This document shows positions 7,955 through 17,633 of a stretch of DNA of 60,427 nt, piece after piece. Location: assembly GCF_900101435.1 (NCBI RefSeq), contig NZ_FMZH01000018.1, forward strand, positions 10,330 to 70,756, given 5' to 3'. How positions within the stretch are numbered: the stretch's first letter is position 1; the number at the start of each line of letters is the position of its first letter. The position numbers and the translations under genes are program-made. This DNA comes from Pedobacter soli. Its GTDB lineage: Bacteria; Bacteroidota; Bacteroidia; Sphingobacteriales; Sphingobacteriaceae. The notes below the pieces were generated by a model. It was given only the letters and a program-made list of their open reading frames with translations. It was not told the origin of the DNA and searched no databases.

Positions 7955-9736
7955 TTACCAGTTCGGGTTTTGCTTCAGATTTTTATTCAATAAAATATCT
8001 TCGTTCGGTATTGGGAACAGATATGCTTTACTTTCGTCGAATTTACGGCCTGCCGGAATGGTTTTAAAGTATGGCAGAATATAACCTTCGGTGCTTAAAT
8101 AAATATCCTTATTCACCACTACCGTTGGGAACTGCGATTGTACAAACTTAATTCCTTCTACAGGCACATCAATAAACCTACCGGTTTTCCAGCGCATTAA
8201 ATCATCCCAGCGGGTATTTTCGAAAGCCATTTCTACACGGCGCTCTCTTCTGATCTCGCGTAACAAGGGTGCAATGGTTTTACCTGCATAAGTGAGGTAA
8301 ATGGCATCCAGTCTTGGGTCGGCCGGCTCGCTGCCAATGGTTAAGCGAGGCATACCCACGCGGTCGCGCAATTTGTTAATGGTTTGATCAATTACTGCCT
8401 GCGTAGCCTCGCCCAGTTCGTATTTGGCTTCGGCGTAGTTAAGCAAAATTTCGGCATAACGGAATATAGGTGCCGCTTGTTGTCCATTGGTTACACGATC
8501 CCAATCAGTTGGACTGTTGTAAAACCATTTGCCCAAGCGGTAACCTGTAGGGCATTTGTTACCGCTTAAACCTGGTAAGTTAGGTAAGGGTGCATTGTTA
8601 GCCCCCTGAATGGTGGTACTCGCCAAAGCATAGGTACCAAAATTACAGATGGTTTGGGTTAAACGCGGATCGCGGTTTTGCAACTCAGCCTGAATAGAGC
8701 CTTTACCCTGAAATACGGGACTGGTTGAAATGGTTTGTCCATCGCTGCACAAATACTCATCAACCAAACTCCGTGTTGCGCCAAACTGGTGCCTTAAATT
8801 TTGCGCAAAGTAACGGCTAAAAGCGGCACCATAGGTTAAAGCAGCAGAATATTCGCGCCACATAATTACTTCGGTATTGCCGCGGTAACTTTCTGTAGCA
8901 AATAAGCTATTGTAAACCGTGTTTTTATCGCCCTGCACTAAGGTATATTTTGGCAATAAGGCTTCCGAAGCATCGGTAGAATATTTTAAGAACTTAACCG
9001 GATCTAAACCCAGTTCAGTATGGTATTTACGATAAGTACCTTCAAAAAGACCAACTCTCGATTTCAGGAACTGCGCCATATCTTTATTGACGCGGTTAGT
9101 TTCTTCACTTCCTTTTGCAGGCAGGTAAGCAATGGCTTTATCGAGGATGTTAATGATCGAATCCATTACCTGCGCTCTTGGCGTTCTTGGCGCATAAAGC
9201 TCTGGCGAGTTTATATTCAACGCGTGACTTAACCAGGGCACGTCTCCGAAAAGTTTAACCTTGGTGAAATAATCCATGGCTTTGAAAAAGTAAACTTCAC
9301 CCAGGTATTTGTTAGCTACATCGGCGGATATTTCTGCTCTTTTATAATTATCTATAAAAAAGTTCAGTTGCTTAATACCGGTAAAATCCCATCCACCTGA
9401 TCCGCTTGCAGCAGAAAGGTAAGTATTGTACTCGTTGGTGCCTACTTTTGAATAGGTTAATGGCGCAGCATTATCAGTAATTACATCGCCATACACCAGG
9501 GTATTTACGTTTACACCCCATGGCTGTACGGTACCATCGGCAAAGTCGGTACCGAAGCCTACAATGTAGCGCGGATACAAACTGTTGGCATATAGTTTAA
9601 GATCATTTTCGTTTTTCCAGTAATTCTGGTCAACAATATTATCGAGTGGGTACCTGTCTAAAAAATCTTTCTTACAGGCAAATAAGCTTACTGCGCATAA
9701 AAGGCCTGCCAGGTATATTTTTATTGTATTTTTCAT
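7955..9736 (-). CDS. SusD/RagB-family glycan-binding lipoprotein 1
   Basis: Outer-membrane surface lipoprotein that, with SusC, captures oligosaccharides. The lipobox is LFACKK, so Cys22 or so is the lipidated residue. The TPR-like N-terminal half (MDYFTKVKLFGDVPWLSHALN) and the C-terminal RYAEILLNYAEAKYELGE and LREIRRERRVEMAFENTRWDDLMRW blocks are diagnostic of SusD. Translation probably starts at the second Met (9736), right after GAAGGAA. It follows susC 1 by 41 bp and is the last gene of that operon. Ligand unknown. Confidence 0.95.
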   Translation of the reverse strand: MKNTIKIYLAGLLCAVSLFACKKDFLDRYPLDNIVDQNYWKNENDLKLYANSLYPRYIVGFGTDFADGTVQPWGVNVNTLVYGDVITDNAAPLTYSKVGTNEYNTYLSAASGSGGWDFTGIKQLNFFIDNYKRAEISADVANKYLGEVYFFKAMDYFTKVKLFGDVPWLSHALNINSPELYAPRTPRAQVMDSIINILDKAIAYLPAKGSEETNRVNKDMAQFLKSRVGLFEGTYRKYHTELGLDPVKFLKYSTDASEALLPKYTLVQGDKNTVYNSLFATESYRGNTEVIMWREYSAALTYGAAFSRYFAQNLRHQFGATRSLVDEYLCSDGQTISTSPVFQGKGSIQAELQNRDPRLTQTICNFGTYALASTTIQGANNAPLPNLPGLSGNKCPTGYRLGKWFYNSPTDWDRVTNGQQAAPIFRYAEILLNYAEAKYELGEATQAVIDQTINKLRDRVGMPRLTIGSEPADPRLDAIYLTYAGKTIAPLLREIRRERRVEMAFENTRWDDLMRWKTGRFIDVPVEGIKFVQSQFPTVVVNKDIYLSTEGYILPYFKTIPAGRKFDESKAYLFPIPNEDILLNKNLKQNPNW

Positions 9737-9777
9737 TTCCTTCAATTTTAAAAATTAATCTTTTTCACATTTGGCAA

Positions 9778-12700
9778 TTAAAAAATAGCCTGTACGCCAA
9801 AAGCGTAAGAGCGGATAATCGGGTACGACATGCTTACCAGTTCCGGATCGAAAGTATCTGGAAGATGTTTAAACTCGAACAGATTATAGGCCGAAGCATT
9901 TAGCCTGATTTTCTGGAAGCCGATTTTATTTACCCATCTGTTTGGCAGGTTGTAGCCCAATGCCAGGTTTTTAAGACGCAGGTAAGCACCATTGGCCAGG
10001 TAACGGGTTTGCACATTGCGGTTACGCGAGGCGTTTTTGTAAGCCGGGTAAAAGGCATCGTTACGCTCAGGAGTCCATGAGTTGTTGTAGGTTTCGTAAG
10101 TACCGGTAGTACCAGCTCCCCAATACAGGTTATTGCCAATCCATAAATCGCGTTTGCCCACACCTTGTATAAAGAAATTAAGGTCGAAGTTTTTGTAACG
10201 CAGGTTGGTATTGATACCGTACTGGTACCTTGGCGTACTGTTTCCGATAATTCTTCTATCGCCAGAGTTACCTACAGTGTTATTTCCAAAACCGATCTTG
10301 CCGTCGCCGTCTACATCAGCATAACGCACATCGCCCGGGAACCAAAGTCCCGATGAGATTAAGCTTTGTGATGGAGCAGCGGCAATTTCTGCCTGGCTCT
10401 GGAAGATCCCATAGGTTTCGTACCCCCAGATTTCGCCCATTTTTTGCCCTTCATAAAGTGTAGCATCACTAATCAGATTGTTGGGGTTATTATCAAATTT
10501 TACTACTTTCGATTGGTAATCGCCAAGGGTTGCCGAAACATCGTAACCCAAACCAAAATCGGTTGTATTACTGTACTTCATTACCAACTCCCAGCCACGT
10601 GTATCAATAGTACCTGAATTTACTTGTGGTGAGGGTGCGCCTAATACTGATGGGTATTTTAAACCATCGGTTAAAATATCGGTTGTTCTTCTTCTGTACC
10701 AATCGAAATTGATTTCGAAGTTTTTAAGGGTAACCAAATCAAAACCAAAATCAATGGTGGTAGCGGTTTCCCAGGTTAAATTAGGATCGATCAGGTTGGG
10801 AGGTGTTGTACCAACTGGTCTTACCCCGTTAAGCAGGTATTGCAGCTGCGAAGAAGTACCATAGTTAGAAATATACAGGTAGTTCCTTACGTTCTGATTA
10901 CCCAAACTACCGTATGATGCACGTAATTTAAAATCGTTTACCACAGGTTTCATCCACTGCGCAAAAGATTCTTCGCTCAATCGCCAGCCGGCAGAGAAGG
11001 AAGGGAAAAACTTAAAGCGCGAGGCCGAAGGAAATTTAGAAGTCCCATCGTAACGGCCGTTCGATTCGAACAGGTATTTACCGGCATAATTATAAGTTAA
11101 ACGGTAAAACGCCCCTTGTACTGCCCAGTGCGATTCGGTATCGCCTACTGTTCTTTCACCTTGTGCCTGGCCTAAGGTTGGTACGTTTACATTAATACCA
11201 TTACGCTGTGCCGATACCGACTGGTCTACATACCATTCCTGGTTATAACCCAGCAACCCTGTAAAATTGTGCTTACCGAAAGTCTTTTTATAATCGGTAT
11301 ATAAGTTTAGCGTGTATTTGTTCGAATTAAAGTTATAGCGGTAAATGTAATCGGGGTTGGTTTGCACCGTGGTGGTAGCATTCCGTGTAGTTTCTAAACG
11401 CTCTAGAGTAGGCAAAATCGTTTTTTGAACCGAAGTATTGTTCAAATAAGAAATATCGCCTTTAACCGACCAGTCTTTGGTTAAAGTAATGGTGGGTGAA
11501 GCTGTTAAAATTAAGTTCGAATTGGTTTCTTTGTTCGAAGAACCATAATCCATAAATGATAAAATATTATCTGTGTATTTGGCTTTTACGCCCAATGAAG
11601 CGGGTACAAGCATCGGCATACTTACGTTACGCGAAGGCTCTTGCGACATGGCTGTCCACCAGCCGCCTTTACCTGCCGGGTTAACAGGCTCGGTATAAGT
11701 AGAAGTATTGAAACCGGTTTTAAAATCAATTTTAAACCAGTTATTTACCTGCGAGGAAACATTAAGTAAAGCATTGTAGCGTTTCAGCACATCGGTGTTG
11801 ATGCGGTATAAACCATCCTGGTTCTGGTAACCAAACGAACCATAATAACTGTTCTTATCATTAGCACCCGAAATAGAGAGGTTGTGTTTTTGCATAGGCG
11901 AATAATCGAGCAATGCCTCTTTGTAAGGGTTTACATTACCCCGCCAAACGATGGTGTTGGTGTTAGTCTGCGGATTTTCAAAATAATAAGGTTCCTGATG
12001 CTCAGGATCGTCCATATATTCTTTAATTTTCTGGAGTTTAACCAGTTCACTGCTACCCGCTGAGTTATTTTCAAGCGCCGCCGCTTTTACAATGGCTTCC
12101 TGAATGCTGTAGGCATCTAAAATATCGGGAATGGCAGTTGGTGCGCTCCACTGGAAAGAATTGGAATAATTAACTGTTGATTTACCTTTTTTACCCGATT
12201 TGGTTTTGATTAACAAAACCCCAAAAGCACCACGTGCTCCATAAATGGCAGCAGAGGCTGCATCTTTCAGCAAGGTTACGCTTTCAATATCTTCGGGATT
12301 AAGCAGATTTGGATCCATTTCTACCCCATCTACCAAAATAAAAGGCGAACCGGCAGAAAACTTGATTTTGTTTCCGTCATTGGCATCTTTAAAGAACGAT
12401 GTTCCACCCCTCACATTGTAACTCGGTGCCGTATTTGGGCTCCCGTTAGAGATGTTTACGTTAAAGTTTGGCATCAAACCCTGCAACGCCTGTCCCAAAT
12501 TACCTGTTGGGCGGTTTTCGAGCATTTTAGAATCGATCTGACTTACTGCACCGGTAAGGTTGGCCTTTTTCTGCGTACCATAACCTACCACTACAACATC
12601 ATCTAGTGTTTTTTTATCCTCTTCGAGCGTTAAATTTAATGTTGGGCCGGTTGTAGCTATTTCTTTAGTGATATAGCCGATATTAGAAAAAACCAACACC

Positions 12701-12993
12701 GAACCTTTAGCATTTACGGTAATGGTAAATTCGCCATTACCGTTGGTTGCTGTTCCATTTTTTGTTCCCTTCTCCAGCACGCTTACTCCCGGCAGCGGCT
12801 GTCCGTTACTGTCTTTTACGGTACCTTTTACAATCAGACTTTTGGTCTTTACCATTGCGGCGCTTGACGCGGGTACCGGGGTACCAGCAAATGAAACGGC
12901 GCACGATAGCAGGCAGCACAAAAGGAGTAATGGCCACTTTTGAGGAACCGGCAAAAAGCCATCCTTAGGAAGTAACTGTTCTTTAATCATCAT
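9778..12993 (-). CDS. SusC/RagA TonB-dependent outer-membrane transporter 1
   Basis: 1071-residue TonB-dependent transporter of the SusC family. After a signal peptide comes a carboxypeptidase-regulatory-like domain (IVKGTVKDSNGQPLPGVSVLEKGTKNGT region), the TonB-box region, the plug (DDVVVVGYGTQKKANLTGAVSQI; VTLLKDAASAAIYGARGAFGVLLIKTK) and a beta-barrel ending in a terminal aromatic F. Partner SusD is directly downstream. The promoter region carries the 15-mer TATTTGGTTAGTTAA (13035-13049), also found upstream of the Gfo/Idh/MocA operon. Family member without anti-sigma-interacting signal, hence probably not controlled by a local sigma/anti-sigma pair. Confidence 0.97.
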   Translation of the reverse strand: MMIKEQLLPKDGFLPVPQKWPLLLLCCLLSCAVSFAGTPVPASSAAMVKTKSLIVKGTVKDSNGQPLPGVSVLEKGTKNGTATNGNGEFTITVNAKGSVLVFSNIGYITKEIATTGPTLNLTLEEDKKTLDDVVVVGYGTQKKANLTGAVSQIDSKMLENRPTGNLGQALQGLMPNFNVNISNGSPNTAPSYNVRGGTSFFKDANDGNKIKFSAGSPFILVDGVEMDPNLLNPEDIESVTLLKDAASAAIYGARGAFGVLLIKTKSGKKGKSTVNYSNSFQWSAPTAIPDILDAYSIQEAIVKAAALENNSAGSSELVKLQKIKEYMDDPEHQEPYYFENPQTNTNTIVWRGNVNPYKEALLDYSPMQKHNLSISGANDKNSYYGSFGYQNQDGLYRINTDVLKRYNALLNVSSQVNNWFKIDFKTGFNTSTYTEPVNPAGKGGWWTAMSQEPSRNVSMPMLVPASLGVKAKYTDNILSFMDYGSSNKETNSNLILTASPTITLTKDWSVKGDISYLNNTSVQKTILPTLERLETTRNATTTVQTNPDYIYRYNFNSNKYTLNLYTDYKKTFGKHNFTGLLGYNQEWYVDQSVSAQRNGINVNVPTLGQAQGERTVGDTESHWAVQGAFYRLTYNYAGKYLFESNGRYDGTSKFPSASRFKFFPSFSAGWRLSEESFAQWMKPVVNDFKLRASYGSLGNQNVRNYLYISNYGTSSQLQYLLNGVRPVGTTPPNLIDPNLTWETATTIDFGFDLVTLKNFEINFDWYRRRTTDILTDGLKYPSVLGAPSPQVNSGTIDTRGWELVMKYSNTTDFGLGYDVSATLGDYQSKVVKFDNNPNNLISDATLYEGQKMGEIWGYETYGIFQSQAEIAAAPSQSLISSGLWFPGDVRYADVDGDGKIGFGNNTVGNSGDRRIIGNSTPRYQYGINTNLRYKNFDLNFFIQGVGKRDLWIGNNLYWGAGTTGTYETYNNSWTPERNDAFYPAYKNASRNRNVQTRYLANGAYLRLKNLALGYNLPNRWVNKIGFQKIRLNASAYNLFEFKHLPDTFDPELVSMSYPIIRSYAFGVQAIF

Positions 12994-13257
12994 TAGTATT
13001 TAGTTTTGTTGATAAGCTACATTGTTAATGCGCTTATTTGGTTAGTTAACCGCCACGATGTTAACTGTGGCGACTTGTTGTTTGCTTAAACCAAAGCTGT
13101 GATATTCGTCTTTAAAAAAAGATGAAAATTGAAAGGAAAAGGGTAGAAAATCGGTTAAAACTGGCTATAAATGCGATTAACAGGCAAAAAAAGATACCTG
13201 ATCTGTTTATTTACTTATGAATGGCTAATTTTTTAATGGAAAAATTTAGTTTAATAA
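12994..13257 (-). promoter_or_regulatory. Leader/promoter region of the susC 1 operon
   Basis: The 264 bp upstream of susC 1 hold no gene. Two elements stand out: the 15-mer TATTTGGTTAGTTAA at 13035-13049, shared exactly with 48562-48576, and directly after it a hairpin CGCCAC (13051-13056) / GTGGCG (13067-13072), overlapped by two GTTAAC half-sites (13045-13050 and 13060-13065). These may be operator half-sites or an RNA hairpin in the leader. Confidence 0.4.
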
Positions 13258-13646
13258 TTAACCATATAAGACATGTAAGTTCATAAAGTTTTATGTCCTT
13301 CCCTCTCTTAATGGTGAAAAAAATTGGACAATAATTTAGCCATATAGGACATATAAGTGCATATAGTCTTAAATGCCCATACACTTCTTAGATGGTGAAA
13401 AATCAGCATAATAATTAACCATATAAGACATATAAGTTCATAAAGTTTTATGTCTTTCCCCTCTCTTAATGGTGAAAAAAAATTGGACAATAATTTAGCC
13501 ATATAAGACATAGAAATGCATATAGTCTTAAGTTCGCTTACATGCCTTAGGTGGTGAAAAAAAATTGCGCGATAGTTAACCATATAAGGCATATAAATTA
13601 CAGAAAGTCTTAAATGCCCTTACATGTCTTAGGTGGTGAAAAAAAC
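13258..13646. repeat. Five-unit ~80-bp tandem array of hairpin-forming repeats
   Basis: Five units begin with CCATATA at 13262, 13339, 13419, 13499 and 13580 (periods 77, 80, 80, 81). Each unit runs from CCATATAAGACATA to an ATGGTG or GTGGTG end followed by an A-run, and contains an internal inverted repeat (CCAT/ATGG, AGACATA/TATGTCT). Units 1 and 3 are nearly identical to each other, as are 2, 4 and 5 among themselves, so the array grew by duplication of a ~160-bp pair. Open frames across it (for example 13308-13592 minus) are by-products of the repeat. Confidence 0.9.
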
Positions 13647-13660
13647 AAAAAATAATGAGC

Positions 13661-14173
13661 TTAAAAGGGATAAAGCTGGTGGTTAATATTTAGCGCACAC
13701 CCGCCAGGCAATGAAATATAAAGCTGCTGTAATTTTGCTTCATCAAGTTCGTAATCATCCAGCAATAGGATTTTTAAACTTTTAAATTTTAGGGGCGCTG
13801 CAATCAGGTCATCAACACCAATGCTGGTGCCACCGAGGTGCAACAACTCGAGGTCTTTAATTTGCTGTAAATCTTCCAAACAGCCTGCATCAATATTGGG
13901 GCAGTTTTTAAGCCGGAGTTCATTTACGGCATCCAAAGTACTGAGCAAGGCAATCCCTGCGTTGGTAATTTCGGTTTCATCCAAATCCAGCTGGTAAATG
14001 CTACGTACATATTCAATCATCCATCCAATTTCTTCATCATCTACATTGTAGCGCCGAAAATTGGCCCGTTCGAGGCGGCTGGGGACTTCGTTAATGTGGT
14101 CGGGAATATTGAAATAAAAGAAGTTAGTCCAAAATTCTTCTTCCTTTAATTTTGCAGCTTTTTTCTTCCTCAT
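13661..14173 (-). CDS. Leucine-rich-repeat (RNI-like) protein
   Basis: About 170 residues, cytosolic. After a basic start (MRKKKAAKLKEEEFW) the C-terminal 100 residues form three to four irregular leucine-rich repeats (LDLDETEITNAGIALLSTL, NELRLKNCPNIDAGCLEDL, LELLHLGGTSIGVDDL, LKILLLDDYELDEAKLQ) of the ribonuclease-inhibitor/F-box type. The open frame extends to 14263, but the Met at 14173 is preferred since the upstream part is not typical. Such proteins mediate protein-protein contact; the partner is unknown. It lies between the repeat array and the RbsD-like gene. Confidence 0.65.
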   Translation of the reverse strand: MRKKKAAKLKEEEFWTNFFYFNIPDHINEVPSRLERANFRRYNVDDEEIGWMIEYVRSIYQLDLDETEITNAGIALLSTLDAVNELRLKNCPNIDAGCLEDLQQIKDLELLHLGGTSIGVDDLIAAPLKFKSLKILLLDDYELDEAKLQQLYISLPGGCALNINHQLYPF

Positions 14174-14320
14174 CGTTTTATAAAAATAAAGCTCCTGAGG
14201 CTTAAAGCCAAATGCGATTTCAATTAAAATGTTTACAGCATTTCGTGTGTTACTCAAAGCCACAGATTAATAGATTTTAACATCTATCAATCCGGGCTTA
14301 ATATGTATTGATTTGGCAAA

Positions 14321-14905
14321 TTAATGCCCGGTCATTTCTTTACGCATTGCTGCCTCTTTAGCAGCATCCCAGTAACCACAATCTAATTTGATAAAGGTTG
14401 AGCTGTAAGGTACAGTTTCGTTGGTTTTGATTACCAGCACCTTAAAAAGTCCGGCTTCGCGATCAAGTTGCTTAAAAACAGAATCGTGCAACATGGTATT
14501 AACGGCAGTTCCTTTTAATATGGCCTGAGTGGATTGAATTAACTGATCAGCTTTAGCGCCTACGAGCCGTTTAACAAATTCGAGTTCCCTGTCACGGTAA
14601 ATAATGGGCTTTATATGATCCGAAGCTTTGATCCCTAGGATCACCTCGCGCAACACCGCCTCCATACCTTCGGGGGCATAAATATATTCCATACCTGCCG
14701 ATTGCTGCAAGGGAAAAGCCTTATCTACCACCAGAATCCAGTTGCGATGGCCAAGGAGAGGTAGTTTCTTTCTAAATTCAGTCTTCCAGTCAGCTGTTTG
14801 TTCGTTTTTATTTGTGTCGGTTTTACTTGTACATGCAGCAAGCCAGATGACACAGACCAGCAAGCCCATCAATCCTGACTGTTTTATTTTTTTGAACTTA
14901 TTCAT
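14321..14905 (-). CDS. Exported RbsD/FucU-like sugar mutarotase-family lipoprotein
   Basis: 194 residues with a lipoprotein signal (hydrophobic stretch then LAACTS). The mature domain matches the RbsD/FucU fold: LGHRNWILVVDKAFPLQ resembles the family's GH(G/R)..(I/L)..(A/V)D..FP start with the catalytic-type His, followed by an IIYRDRELEFVKRL helix and a C-terminal FIKLDCGYW strand. RbsD and FucU are cytosolic pyranase/mutarotases that speed sugar anomer conversion; a lipid-anchored form is unusual. It follows the GH116 gene by 7 bp and probably handles the sugar that enzyme releases. Confidence 0.7.
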   Translation of the reverse strand: MNKFKKIKQSGLMGLLVCVIWLAACTSKTDTNKNEQTADWKTEFRKKLPLLGHRNWILVVDKAFPLQQSAGMEYIYAPEGMEAVLREVILGIKASDHIKPIIYRDRELEFVKRLVGAKADQLIQSTQAILKGTAVNTMLHDSVFKQLDREAGLFKVLVIKTNETVPYSSTFIKLDCGYWDAAKEAAMRKEMTGH

Positions 14906-14912
14906 ACTGTTC

Positions 14913-17633
14913 TTAACTAATTGAAATTTCGAGTGTCTGATCTTTTTGAATGGTTATTTCCTGAGCCAACATAATATTGAGCTGCGCACCTTTACCAGCT
15001 ATAACCGCATTAATATTTTTCCCCATCAGGTTAACTTTAACGCGCTTTGGATCGAGCTTTGCGATTTTTTCTAACCGGATTTCATTTAACCTTAATGTGC
15101 CATATTTGAGTTGGAGCTGATGCACCTGAGCTGCTCCCTGCAATTTCTGTCTATAACTCCCCCATCCTTCGGCAGCTGTAAAGGCAGCAGCAAAATTATC
15201 TTTGTTCCACTTAGGGCCAAAACCAATTATCCCTTTAGGGCCATGGTAACTGAAACCACAAGCGCTGAGATAAGTACCGTAACTGGCCATGGCACGGGCG
15301 TAATGGTCGCTGCACTCAATCTCGTTGTAAGGGTTTCGTTTGGCAGCATGGTAGCGGTCATGAATCCGGTTGGTGAGGATCAGGCTTTCTTCATGCATGC
15401 CTTCAGCCATCATGTGGGCAGCCACCTGATGCTCAAATCCGCTCATACATTCATGAAAATAACCAAGCTGCCAGCTTACATCTTCGCCAAACGGCGCTTC
15501 TTCATTGTGCGGATTGGTATTCATTACCATACCACCCTCTCCGCTCAACGCATATGGCCGGCCACCGATATGCGTTTTAATATAGGGGCCAACATCCATG
15601 GTAAAGTTATATTTCCAGAGCGCACGGAGTGCACTGCGCGTCTTCTTTTCATCGAGCACGCGTGGCAGCCCTACCTGAAAGGCCCAGCTTTGCCCATACA
15701 CCTGATCAATGTGGCAGGTATTGTAAGAACCCAGTTTTTTTCTTCCCTGAACAGCGTCAGGCCGGTGGATAAAGTATTCGCCGTTAAACAATTCGCGTTC
15801 CATATTATTGCGTCCCTTTTCTACATAGGCTTTGCATAGCGCGGCAAAGCCGGTATCGCCAACTTCTGTAGCTATGGCCTGGGCAGCGCTTGCAGCCGCA
15901 ATACATAAACCAACTATCCAGGCAATTTCTCCTTCCCACACCGCATCCAGGGTATTTTCCATGGGCGTATCGGTCATGCCGTCGCCGTTTTTATCCTGCG
16001 CCAACATAAACTGTACGGCTAGTTTTATTTTTGCCCAGTTTGTTTTTAAAAAGGCATTATCGCGGTTCATCTGGTGTTCGCGGTAGAAACGTAAAATTGT
16101 ACCCGCCTGTCCGTCGATAGCAGGCCTGGTCTCGTTCTCTCCCCTGAAAATAATGGCACCAGTATCTTTATCGAAACCAATGCCGAGGTCTACCCTTTCG
16201 CGCAGGTCGCGTTCGAGTGAGGGGAAAATCCTGGCCATGGCATGGGCATATTGCCAAACATGTGTACAGGTTCCGGCACAGGCACCTACGCCTTCCCAGC
16301 TCCAAAAACGTCCACTGGCAAAACGGTAGGTATTGGCCGTAGCCAATGTTCCGATGTTGAGAAAAGTACGTTCTAAAAACCAATGCGGTAAGGTTGAGCT
16401 ATTCCAGGTGTTGCTCCAGAGTTCTGTACTGTTGGTAAGCTCATTAAAATTAGTTTTAATGAAATCCGATACCGCCCTGGCATCCTTAAAGCGGCTGGCA
16501 TAATAATAACCCTGCTCTGCATCCTTAACCAGCTTTTTAAGCTTCGGGTTTACGTTGTTAAAATGCCTGCTGATTGAATAATCTGCCTGCATGGTTTTTC
16601 CCGGTGCCAGCAGCTGCGATACACTGATCCCCCCAACCAGTTTCTCATCACCATCAACCTTTGCTTCAAGTGTTTTCAGCGGATTAAAATCGACAGTTTC
16701 AACCGGCCATGGATCGAGTGCGGGGTTGGCTTTGCCTCCGTTGCCATGATAGGTAAAACACATGCTACCATGATCGCTGGCATTGCTCAGGTTGGCATCG
16801 GTAGTGGTAAAACCCGAAACAATATCAACCGATGCAGCGCCAAAACTTACGGTATTGGTTTTACTCCCTGAGCCAGGTTTGCCACTCAATTTGTTTACAC
16901 CATTTTCCATCCAGCCAATTAAATCAACCGGTAGTGCCTTAGTACTGTTATTGAGCACCTGAACACGGAGTATGGTAGCGGGTAACGCCGATTTCTCCGC
17001 ATCAAGCGGGATAAAAGGCGAATATACTTTCAATCTTACTTCGAGGGGAAAATCCTTGCTCGTATAAACAACATCGGCAACAGGATAAGAACCGGTAAAT
17101 ACCACTTCGTCCCAATGGTCGGCATTTAGTTCTTTTATAATGGTTTTACCGGCAACCGTGGTTTTTAGCGCAAACCCTTGATCGAGTATCCGTTTATTAT
17201 CGGCAATGGCAGGTTCTATGTAGGCCGATCCATCTCTGGGCCTTATTTTACGTACCGTGGTACCATCGTTCCAGTTTACGATTTTGGGTTCTATCCCTTC
17301 CTGTGCACCTTCAAAGGTTTCATTATAGATCTGCCACAGCCATAAACGCCCGTCGCCACCAACATATACTGTGCCGGCGTGAAGCCCGCCAACAGGCATG
17401 CCGATATAGCGCAGTTCATTCCTGCTTTTTTTATAGGTAGTAGCAGTAGCCCTCTGGTATAATCCTGCAATCCACCTGGGGTCTATATTTTTTTCTGCCG
17501 GTATATTGTGCTTTGGATAGCCGGTAGCGAATACACTACTCCCCCATACCGGAAATCTGGCAACCATGATTCCTATACCCAGTAAACCAGTTTTTTTAAT
17601 GAACGCACGGCGCCCTGATGGTTGATTTTCCAT
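14913..17633 (-). CDS. GH116-type glycoside hydrolase (GBA2/DUF608-like), Tat-exported
   Basis: About 906 residues. The N-terminus has a twin-arginine-type signal (GRRAFIKKTGLLGIG). The N-terminal domain carries IGMPVGGLHAGTVYVGGDGRLWLWQIYN, the hallmark of the GBA2 N-terminal domain, and the C-terminal half is an (alpha/alpha)6 barrel with FWSWEGVGACAGTCTHVWQYAHA, TLDAVWEGEIAWIVGL and a YGQSWAFQVGLPR block. GH116 enzymes are retaining beta-glucosidases/xylosidases, with eukaryotic GBA2 acting on glucosylceramide. Start chosen at ATG 17633 (MENQPS), dropping 19 residues. It is upstream of the RbsD-like gene (7-bp gap); a LacI gene precedes it across a hairpin. Confidence 0.88.
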   Translation of the reverse strand: MENQPSGRRAFIKKTGLLGIGIMVARFPVWGSSVFATGYPKHNIPAEKNIDPRWIAGLYQRATATTYKKSRNELRYIGMPVGGLHAGTVYVGGDGRLWLWQIYNETFEGAQEGIEPKIVNWNDGTTVRKIRPRDGSAYIEPAIADNKRILDQGFALKTTVAGKTIIKELNADHWDEVVFTGSYPVADVVYTSKDFPLEVRLKVYSPFIPLDAEKSALPATILRVQVLNNSTKALPVDLIGWMENGVNKLSGKPGSGSKTNTVSFGAASVDIVSGFTTTDANLSNASDHGSMCFTYHGNGGKANPALDPWPVETVDFNPLKTLEAKVDGDEKLVGGISVSQLLAPGKTMQADYSISRHFNNVNPKLKKLVKDAEQGYYYASRFKDARAVSDFIKTNFNELTNSTELWSNTWNSSTLPHWFLERTFLNIGTLATANTYRFASGRFWSWEGVGACAGTCTHVWQYAHAMARIFPSLERDLRERVDLGIGFDKDTGAIIFRGENETRPAIDGQAGTILRFYREHQMNRDNAFLKTNWAKIKLAVQFMLAQDKNGDGMTDTPMENTLDAVWEGEIAWIVGLCIAAASAAQAIATEVGDTGFAALCKAYVEKGRNNMERELFNGEYFIHRPDAVQGRKKLGSYNTCHIDQVYGQSWAFQVGLPRVLDEKKTRSALRALWKYNFTMDVGPYIKTHIGGRPYALSGEGGMVMNTNPHNEEAPFGEDVSWQLGYFHECMSGFEHQVAAHMMAEGMHEESLILTNRIHDRYHAAKRNPYNEIECSDHYARAMASYGTYLSACGFSYHGPKGIIGFGPKWNKDNFAAAFTAAEGWGSYRQKLQGAAQVHQLQLKYGTLRLNEIRLEKIAKLDPKRVKVNLMGKNINAVIAGKGAQLNIMLAQEITIQKDQTLEISIS

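Noticed and set aside
13308..13592. 94-residue minus-strand ORF
   Set aside because: It is translated from the tandem hairpin repeat; the peptide just repeats the unit (for example SYMAKLLSNFF twice).
13258..13646. CRISPR array
   Set aside because: The units are contiguous, 77-81 bp and imperfect, with no unique spacers and no cas genes nearby.
15111..15839. 242-residue ORF opposite to the GH116 gene
   Set aside because: Shadow of a well-supported gene on the other strand; no domain pattern.
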